From assembly GCF_900108585.1 (NCBI RefSeq), contig NZ_UESZ01000001.1, forward strand, positions 1,302,001-1,366,000: 64,000 bases of DNA, in the 5' to 3' direction. This stretch comes from Branchiibius hedensis. Lineage in GTDB: Bacteria > Actinomycetota > Actinomycetes > Actinomycetales > Dermatophilaceae. Shown one piece after another: positions 57,590 to 64,000 of the stretch (position 1 is the stretch's first letter; each line of letters starts with the position of its first letter). Position numbers and translations under genes: made by a program. The notes under the pieces are model-generated. The model was not told where the DNA came from and searched no databases. It saw only the letters and a list, made by a program, of their open reading frames with translations.

Positions 57590-58570
57590 TCATTCTTCAA
57601 GCATGTCCGGTGTGAGCACCGCCTCAGTGTTCGGAATGTTGAGTTCTTCGGCCCGTTTGTCGGCCATGGCCAGCAGCCGACGGATCCGGCCGGCCACGGC
57701 GTCTTTGGTCATCGGCGGGTCGGCCAGTTGACCGAGTTCCTCCAGGGAGGCCTGCTTGTGCTCGACCCGCAGTCGGCCGGCTTGCTGCAGGTGGTCCGGA
57801 ATGTCGTCGCCGAGGATCTCCATCGCCCGCTCGACCCGCGCCCCGGCCGCAACCGCAGCCCGCACCGAGCGGCGCAGGTTGGCGTCGTCGAAGTTGGCCA
57901 GCCGGTTGGCGGTCGCGCGCACCTCCCGGCGCATCCGGCGTTCCTCCCACTGCATGAAGGCGTCGTGCGCTCCGAGCAGCGTGAGCAGCGCGCCGATGGC
58001 GTCACCGTCGCGGATGACCACCCGGTCGACGCCCCTGGCCTCACGGGCTTTGGCCGAGATACCCAACCGGCGGGCTGCGCCCACGAGGGCCAGGGCGGCC
58101 TCGGAGCCGGGACAGGACACTTCCAGGGCACCGGAGCGACCCGGTTCGGTCAGCGAACCGTGCGCGAGGAAGGCACCGCGCCAGGCTGATTCGGCATCGC
58201 ACACCGAGCCGTTGACCACTCGCGGCGGCAGGCCTCGCACGGGGCGGCCCTTGAGGTCGATCAAGCCGGCCTGGCGCGCCAACGCTTCACCACCCTGCAC
58301 GACCCGCACCACGTAATGCGTTGCCCGCCGGATTCCGTTGGGGTTGACCACGATGAGCTCGGACTCATGCCCGTACACCGAGGAAATCGCCTGCCGCAAT
58401 CGTCGCGCCGCCGAAGCGGTGTCCAACTCGGCTTCGATCACGATCCGTCCGCCGACGATATGCAGCCCACCAGCGAAGCGCAGGGTCGAAGAGACCTCCG
58501 CTTTGCGGCAACAGGCTTTGACGACCGGCAGCCGGCTCAACTCGTCCTTGACGTCGGCAGTCATCGCCAT
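57590..58570 (-). CDS. whiA: WhiA DNA-binding regulator
   Basis: Protein of 326 residues with a LAGLIDADG-like N-terminal domain ([30 protein letters not shown]) and a C-terminal helix-turn-helix ([20 protein letters not shown]). WhiA controls sporulation septation in Streptomyces and is widespread in Gram-positives that do not sporulate, so it does not imply spores here. Downstream of yvcK in the usual rapZ-yvcK-whiA order. Confidence 0.96.
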   Translation of the reverse strand: MAMTADVKDELSRLPVVKACCRKAEVSSTLRFAGGLHIVGGRIVIEAELDTASAARRLRQAISSVYGHESELIVVNPNGIRRATHYVVRVVQGGEALARQAGLIDLKGRPVRGLPPRVVNGSVCDAESAWRGAFLAHGSLTEPGRSGALEVSCPGSEAALALVGAARRLGISAKAREARGVDRVVIRDGDAIGALLTLLGAHDAFMQWEERRMRREVRATANRLANFDDANLRRSVRAAVAAGARVERAMEILGDDIPDHLQQAGRLRVEHKQASLEELGQLADPPMTKDAVAGRIRRLLAMADKRAEELNIPNTEAVLTPDMLEE

Positions 58571-58645
58571 GGCTTCATCATCCCACTCGCGTCCAGCACC
58601 TGTGCACCGCCGTGGGTCCAGCCTGATTCACAGCCTGCGGCACAG

Positions 58646-59593
58646 TCACAGCTCAAAGATGTCCCGGTACGCCGCTGCCAGGCGTAGCGGATCGTGCGTG
58701 CCCGGCGCGTCGCTATCGGCAACCTGGGTGAAAACCACTGTGGCGCCGAGGGATTGGGCTGCATCCCGCAACTGATCGCCTGAGTCGGTCACGACACTGG
58801 GGTCGGCCAGCACCACGTCCAGATGCAACTCCGGCGCGTGCGCGGCAAGCACTTCGAGGTGGTCGGCTGCGGTGTACCCCGCGGTCTCTCCGGTATGCAT
58901 CGTCACGTTCAACGTGAGCAGTCGTCGCGCTTTGGTGTGCACCAAGGCGTCCCGCAGATCCGGAACCAGTAGGTGCGGGATCACCGAGGTGAACCACGAC
59001 CCGGGGCCTAGCACGACCCAGTCCGCATCACCGACGGCATCCAGCGCTTCGATGCACGGCCGTGGCGGGTCCGGATACAGCCCGACACTGAGGACGTCGC
59101 CCAACGTCGTGGCGACACTCACCTGACCGGTGACAGTGCTGACCTGCTCGGGCTCTTCGGGGTCGGCGCCGCGCACCTGCGCTTCGATCCGGACCGGCTC
59201 GACCGCCATCGGAAGCACCCGGCCGCGCGCCTCGACCAGTCGGCCCACCAGGTCCAGGCCGGCCACCGGATCCCCAAGCAGATCCCACAGTGAGGCGATC
59301 ACCAGGTTGCCCAGCGGGTGCCCACCCAGCGGTCCGTCGCCGGCGAACCGGTGCTGGAGCGCGTCGCGCCACTGCAACCCCCACTCCGAAGGGTCGCACA
59401 GGGCGGCCAGCGCCATCCGCAGATCACCAGGCGGCAGGATGTCGAATTCCTCCCGGAGCCGACCGCTGGAACCGCCGTCATCAGCGACGGTGACGATGGC
59501 GGTGATCTGGTCGGTGACGTACTGCAGGGCCTGCAGCGAGGCGAACAGACCGTGCCCCCCGCCGAGCGCGGCAACGGCCGGGCGACGACTCAC
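58646..59593 (-). CDS. yvcK: YvcK/CofD-like protein (gluconeogenesis factor)
   Basis: Protein of 315 residues of the CofD/YvcK family. The glycine-rich nucleotide loop is ALGGGHGLFASLQAL, followed by VTVADDGGSSGRLRE and PPGDLRMALAAL; WVVLGPGSWFTSVIPHLLV lies further on. YvcK proteins bind UDP-GlcNAc and link cell-wall precursor and carbon metabolism. The GTG at 59593 overlaps the rapZ stop by 4 bp. Confidence 0.95.
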   Translation of the reverse strand: MSRRPAVAALGGGHGLFASLQALQYVTDQITAIVTVADDGGSSGRLREEFDILPPGDLRMALAALCDPSEWGLQWRDALQHRFAGDGPLGGHPLGNLVIASLWDLLGDPVAGLDLVGRLVEARGRVLPMAVEPVRIEAQVRGADPEEPEQVSTVTGQVSVATTLGDVLSVGLYPDPPRPCIEALDAVGDADWVVLGPGSWFTSVIPHLLVPDLRDALVHTKARRLLTLNVTMHTGETAGYTAADHLEVLAAHAPELHLDVVLADPSVVTDSGDQLRDAAQSLGATVVFTQVADSDAPGTHDPLRLAAAYRDIFEL

Positions 59594-60456
59594 TCGCGCC
59601 CCAGATCCCGGTGTACGACGATCGCCCGGATCTCATCGGAGTCCAGTTCCTTGGCGAGGGCTTCCGACATCGCCACCGAGCGGTGCTTGCCACCGGTGCA
59701 ACCGATGGCCAGCGTGATGTAACTACGGCCCTCCCGCAGGTAGCCCTCCGTCATCGGGCGCAATAGTTCGACCGCACCGGTCAGGAACTCCTTGGCGCCG
59801 GGTTGCGCGAGCACGAAGTCCGCCACGATCGGCTCGCGGCCGCTGTGCGGACGCAACTGCGGGTTCCAGAACGGGTTGGGCAGGAAACGCATGTCGAAGA
59901 CGATGTCTGCATCCAGCGGAATGCCGTATTTGAAACCGAACGACATGACGGCGATCCGAAGACTGGGACCGTCCTCGCCGCCGAACATGCCGCGAATCTT
60001 CGCGGTCAGCTGGTGGACGTTCAGCCCACTGGAGTCGATGATGACGTCGGCCGTGTCGCGCAGGTCGGCCAGGGCCTCCCGCTCGGCGTGGATGCCGTCG
60101 AGCATCCGACCCTCGCCCTGCAACGGATGGGGGCGGCGGACGGACTCGAAGCGGCGGACCAGGGCCTCGTCGGTGGCGTCCATGAAGACCACGGTCGGTT
60201 TCCACCCGGCGTCACGCAGCCGGTCAAGGCCGTCCCGGAACTCGGCGAAGAACACCCGCGACCGGATGTCGACGACCGCGGCCAGAGACCGTCCCTCACC
60301 GCCCGCGTCGGCCAGCAATTCGGCCATGGCGGTCAGCAACTGCGGTGGCAGGTTGTCGATGACGTACCAACCCCGGTCTTCCAGGACTTTGGCGGCGGTC
60401 GTGCGACCGGCACCGCTCATCCCGGTCACGATGATCAGCTCGGCTTGCGGGCTCAC
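59590..60456 (-). CDS. rapZ: RapZ/YvcJ nucleotide-binding protein
   Basis: P-loop protein of 288 residues. Walker A is VTGMSGAGRTTA with Arg where Lys is usual, a variation seen in some actinobacterial homologues. C-terminal hallmarks: FKYGIPLDADIVFDMRFLPN and IGCTGGKHRSVAMSE. In enterobacteria RapZ directs GlmZ sRNA decay; in Gram-positives the role is less clear. It lies 13 bp after uvrC in the same direction. Confidence 0.94.
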   Translation of the reverse strand: MSPQAELIIVTGMSGAGRTTAAKVLEDRGWYVIDNLPPQLLTAMAELLADAGGEGRSLAAVVDIRSRVFFAEFRDGLDRLRDAGWKPTVVFMDATDEALVRRFESVRRPHPLQGEGRMLDGIHAEREALADLRDTADVIIDSSGLNVHQLTAKIRGMFGGEDGPSLRIAVMSFGFKYGIPLDADIVFDMRFLPNPFWNPQLRPHSGREPIVADFVLAQPGAKEFLTGAVELLRPMTEGYLREGRSYITLAIGCTGGKHRSVAMSEALAKELDSDEIRAIVVHRDLGRE

Positions 60457-60469
60457 ACCAGTGATCCAA

Positions 60470-62473
60470 TCACTCCAGCACCTCGCCCGTCGTCAGGTTG
60501 ACAGCAGGCACGTCTGCACCATCCTCGCGTAGAGCGGCCTGGATGGTCTGCGCCAGCGCCGGTCCGATGCCCTTGACGGCCGTAATCTCGCTAACATCCG
60601 CGGCACGGAGCTTCTTCACCGACCCGAAGTGCGCCAACAGCGCCTTGGCCCGGACTTGGCCGAGGCCCGGGATGTCGTCCAGCGCGGACCGCACCATCGC
60701 TTTGGACCGTCGTTGCCGGTGGAAGGTGATGGCGAAGCGGTGCGCTTCGTCCCGGACCCGCTGCAACAGGTAGAGGCCTTCGCTGGTGCGCGGCAGGATG
60801 ACCGGGAAGTCGTCGTCGGGCAACCAGACTTCCTCCAACCGCTTGGCCAAGCCGACCACGGCGACGTCATCGATGCCGAGGTTGCGCAAGGCAGCGGCCG
60901 CCGCGTTGACCTGGGGCTTACCGCCGTCCACCACGATCAGTTGCGGCGGGTAGGCGAATCTTCTTGGCTTTCCGGTGGTTTCATCGATCGGACCGTGCGG
61001 CAGACGGTCGTCCTGATCGTGGTCGTCGATTTCCAGGCCGCCGCTGTCGCCCTGCTCCTCCAGATACCGACGGAATCGCCGGGTCAGCACTTCGTCCATC
61101 GCAGCGGTGTCATCCACCCGTACGGAACCGTCGGGCTGCGGGGTGCCACGCACGATGAACCGGCGGTACTCCCCCTTACGCGCTAGACCGTCCTCGAAGA
61201 CCACCATCGACGCGACGACGTTGGTGCCTTGGACGTGGCTGACATCGAAACACTCGATCCGCAACGGCGCCTGGGACAGGCCCAGCGCGTCCTGGAGGTC
61301 CTGCAGGGCCTGGCTGCGTGCGGTCAGATCGCCGGCGCGAGCCACTTTGTGCCGGGCTAGCGCCTGGGCGGCGTTGCGCTCGACGGTCTGCATCAGCGTT
61401 CGCTTGTCACCGCGCTGCGGCACCCGCAGATCCACCCGGGCACTGCGCAAGCCACCCAGCCACTCGGCCACCGAGTCGGGGTCGGGTGGCAGGGCGGGGA
61501 CGAGGACTTCGCGCGGGACCCCCTCAGGTGACTCACCGCCGTACACCTGGAGCAACAGCCGCTCGACCACCTCGGCCAGGCCCAGGTCGCCCTCCTCCTG
61601 TTTGTCCACGACCCAGCCGCGCTGGCCGCGCACCCGGCCACCACGCACGTGGAACACCTGAACGGCTGCCTCCAGCTCGTCGTCGGCGATACCGAACACG
61701 TCGGCATCCGTGGCGTCGCCGAGCACGACGGCACTGCGCTCCAGGGCTTTGGTCAGCGCGCCCAGGTCATCGCGCCGACGCGCGGCGGTCTCGAAATCGA
61801 GTTCGCTACTGGCCTCGAGCATTTCGCGCTCGAGTCGCTTCACGAACCGGTCGGTGTGACCGGCCATGAAGTCACAGAAGTCCTCAGCGATGGCGCGGTG
61901 GTTCTCCTCACTCACCCGCCCCACACACGGTGCCGAACACTTCTCGATGTAGCCAAGCAGGCAGGGTCGCCCCACCTGACCGGCCCGTTTGAAGACACCA
62001 CTGCTGCAGGTGCGGATCGGGAAGACCCGCAGCAACTGGTCGAGCGTCTCCCGGATGGCCCAGGCGTGCGCATACGGCCCGAAGTAGCGGGTACCGGGCC
62101 GCTTACGGCCCCGCATCACCTGCGCCCGCGGGAACAGCTCGCCCATGGTCACAGCGAGGTAGGGGTAGGACTTGTCGTCGCGGTACTTGACGTTGAACCG
62201 GGGGTCGAACTCCTTGATCCACGAGTACTCCAGTTGCAACGCTTCGACCTCGTTGCGGACCACCGTCCACTCGACGCTGGCACCAGTAGTGACCATGGTG
62301 CGGGTGCGTGGGTGCAGTGCCGAGATGTCCTGGAAGTACGACGACAACCGGCTGCGCAGCGACTTCGCCTTGCCGACGTAGATGACCCGGCCGTCTTTGT
62401 CCCGAAACCGGTACACCCCAGGATCGAGCGGGATCTCCCCCGGCTTTGGACGGTACGTCGATGGGTCGGCCAC
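60470..62473 (-). CDS. uvrC: Excinuclease ABC subunit C
   Basis: Nucleotide excision repair nuclease of 667 residues. N-terminal GIY-YIG nuclease ([19 protein letters not shown]), Cys-rich region ([17 protein letters not shown]), UVR helical hairpin ([19 protein letters not shown]), RNase H-like nuclease region ([20 protein letters not shown]) and C-terminal helix-hairpin-helix pair ([26 protein letters not shown]). A Gly/Asp-rich insertion of about 35 residues (around [18 protein letters not shown]) interrupts the RNase H region. The GTG at 62473 has TAGAGT 6 bp upstream. Confidence 0.97.
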   Translation of the reverse strand: MADPSTYRPKPGEIPLDPGVYRFRDKDGRVIYVGKAKSLRSRLSSYFQDISALHPRTRTMVTTGASVEWTVVRNEVEALQLEYSWIKEFDPRFNVKYRDDKSYPYLAVTMGELFPRAQVMRGRKRPGTRYFGPYAHAWAIRETLDQLLRVFPIRTCSSGVFKRAGQVGRPCLLGYIEKCSAPCVGRVSEENHRAIAEDFCDFMAGHTDRFVKRLEREMLEASSELDFETAARRRDDLGALTKALERSAVVLGDATDADVFGIADDELEAAVQVFHVRGGRVRGQRGWVVDKQEEGDLGLAEVVERLLLQVYGGESPEGVPREVLVPALPPDPDSVAEWLGGLRSARVDLRVPQRGDKRTLMQTVERNAAQALARHKVARAGDLTARSQALQDLQDALGLSQAPLRIECFDVSHVQGTNVVASMVVFEDGLARKGEYRRFIVRGTPQPDGSVRVDDTAAMDEVLTRRFRRYLEEQGDSGGLEIDDHDQDDRLPHGPIDETTGKPRRFAYPPQLIVVDGGKPQVNAAAAALRNLGIDDVAVVGLAKRLEEVWLPDDDFPVILPRTSEGLYLLQRVRDEAHRFAITFHRQRRSKAMVRSALDDIPGLGQVRAKALLAHFGSVKKLRAADVSEITAVKGIGPALAQTIQAALREDGADVPAVNLTTGEVLE

Positions 62474-62479
62474 GCCCCT

Positions 62480-62485
62480 ACTCTA
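62480..62485 (-). promoter_or_regulatory. Putative -10 of uvrC-rapZ-yvcK-whiA (leaderless)
   Basis: TAGAGT on the minus strand, 6 bp before the GTG at 62473. Confidence 0.45.
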
Positions 62486-62508
62486 CGAAGCCGCGCCGAC
62501 AGTCCCGA

Positions 62509-63114
62509 TCAGCTGACCTGGACGTCGCTGCCTTCGACGGTTGCGGTGTACGACGCCAGCGCCTCGGTTGCCGGGCCCACCTTCGCCGAGCCGTCGGAGA
62601 TGCTGAATTCGCTGCCGTGGCAGGGACATTTGATGACGCCGTCCTCGACCGAGGTCACGGGGCAGCCCTGGTGGGTGCAGATGGCGGTGAACGCCTTGTA
62701 CTCGCCGGAGGTGGGTTGGGTGACCACGTATTTCTCCTCGAGGATCACCCCGCCACCGACCGGAACCTTCGATGTGGCGACCGTTGCCTTGGCGGCGGTC
62801 CCACCGGACGCGGCGGACGTCGCAGCCGATGTCGCGGCTGACGACGACGTGGACTCAGCCGCGGACCCGGTCGCGCCTCCCCCGCTGCTCGAGGACCCGC
62901 CGCACGCAGCCAGCACCGCAGTTGCCGCCACCGCTGAACCGCCGACCCCGGCGGAGCGCAGGACCGCGCGACGGTTGGTCACCAGTTGCTGCAGCTGCTG
63001 GTGTCGGGTCTGCGCAGTCGTCGGCTCGGGAGTCGTCTGTTCTGGAGACTTCTGGTGCTGAGTCTTCTTGTGGGGGCTCATAGGATCATGGTGAATGTTT
63101 GAACCGTCAATCAC
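62509..63114 (-). CDS. Rieske [2Fe-2S] lipoprotein with twin-arginine-like signal
   Basis: Protein of 201 residues. The Rieske ligands are CTHQGCPV and CPCHGSEF (CTHxGC and CPCHGS). A signal with NRRAVLRSAG, then a hydrophobic stretch and lipobox AVLAACGG, suggests Tat export and lipid anchoring. A Ser/Ala linker precedes the domain. Start choice matters: AAGGAGGG (63122-63129, minus strand) sits 7 bases before the GTG at 63114, giving an unusual polar stretch of about 48 residues before the Arg pair. The ATG at 63081 has no ribosome binding site. It lies between uvrA and uvrC; its redox partner is unknown. Confidence 0.87.
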   Translation of the reverse strand: MIDGSNIHHDPMSPHKKTQHQKSPEQTTPEPTTAQTRHQQLQQLVTNRRAVLRSAGVGGSAVAATAVLAACGGSSSSGGGATGSAAESTSSSAATSAATSAASGGTAAKATVATSKVPVGGGVILEEKYVVTQPTSGEYKAFTAICTHQGCPVTSVEDGVIKCPCHGSEFSISDGSAKVGPATEALASYTATVEGSDVQVS

Positions 63115-63121
63115 AACGAAA

Positions 63122-63129
63122 CCCTCCTT
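63122..63129 (-). promoter_or_regulatory. Strong ribosome binding site selecting the GTG start of the Rieske lipoprotein
   Basis: AAGGAGGG on the minus strand, 7 bases before GTG at 63114, is one of the best Shine-Dalgarno matches in the window. Confidence 0.6.
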
Positions 63130-63149
63130 GGAGGTGGCTGTGAGAACGG

Positions 63150-64000
<851 letters not shown>

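Overview
The window is high-GC DNA from an actinobacterium. Gene content and order (RbpA, WhiA, OpcA, a suf operon headed by sufR, ctaA/ctaB beside the tkt-tal-zwf-opcA-pgl block, and the uvrA-uvrC-rapZ-yvcK-whiA-gap-pgk-tpiA run) point to Actinomycetota. The DUF222/HNH gene, cyanophycin genes and glgA/glgC pair suggest a Micrococcales relative (Dermacoccaceae or Intrasporangiaceae type); that placement is inference. No rRNA, tRNA, CRISPR array, IS element or prophage was seen. Almost all of the DNA is coding and most genes overlap or abut their neighbours.

Layout. 1-4042: partial transglutaminase, dinB, a HIT hydrolase and an isolated mraY. 4043-6347: a DUF222/HNH endonuclease with a leaderless promoter, then about 0.4 kb with no secure gene. 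6348-11250: a RecQ-like helicase with a phosphoribosyltransferase-like tail, plsC, an LLM flavin oxidoreductase and ldh. 11294-13548: a tightly overlapping operon of HipA-like kinase, DUF3037, YbaK-type deacylase and NUDIX hydrolase. 13597-17356: ABC ATPase, TrmH/SpoU methyltransferase, two membrane proteins, an unknown protein and a YqeY protein. 17353-26714: a storage-polymer region with glgA diverging from a coupled run glgC-serB-cyanophycinase-cyanophycin synthetase, faced by a Mur ligase/TPR fusion. 26732-33638: fabG-fabI, small membrane and lipoproteins, moaA, SURF1, an ABC-F ATPase and a zinc metallopeptidase. 33684-40184: sufR-B-D-Rieske-C-S-U-T. 40242-42643: two tandem GH3 proteins. 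42694-46551: ABC exporter, ctaA, a small beta-rich protein and ctaB. 46748-53623: tkt-tal-zwf-opcA-pgl (pentose phosphate pathway). 53680-57388: rbpA, secG, tpiA-pgk-gap. 57590-64000: whiA, yvcK, rapZ, uvrC, a Rieske lipoprotein and partial uvrA.

Most notable points. (1) cphA carries a one-base frameshift in a G5 tract at 22544-22548, inside the ATP-grasp domain. (2) Opposite it lies a second CphA-like Mur ligase that lacks the ATP-grasp domain and ends in a TPR domain of about 149 residues. (3) glgC, serB, cphB and cphA appear to be one transcription unit joining carbon and nitrogen storage. (4) At least a dozen transcript-head genes have a TANNNT hexamer 6-8 bp before the start codon, so leaderless transcription looks common. 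(5) A 15-bp palindrome matching the mycobacterial SufR operator overlaps the sufR start codon. (6) OpcA carries a histone-like Lys/Ala/Thr tail of about 106 residues.
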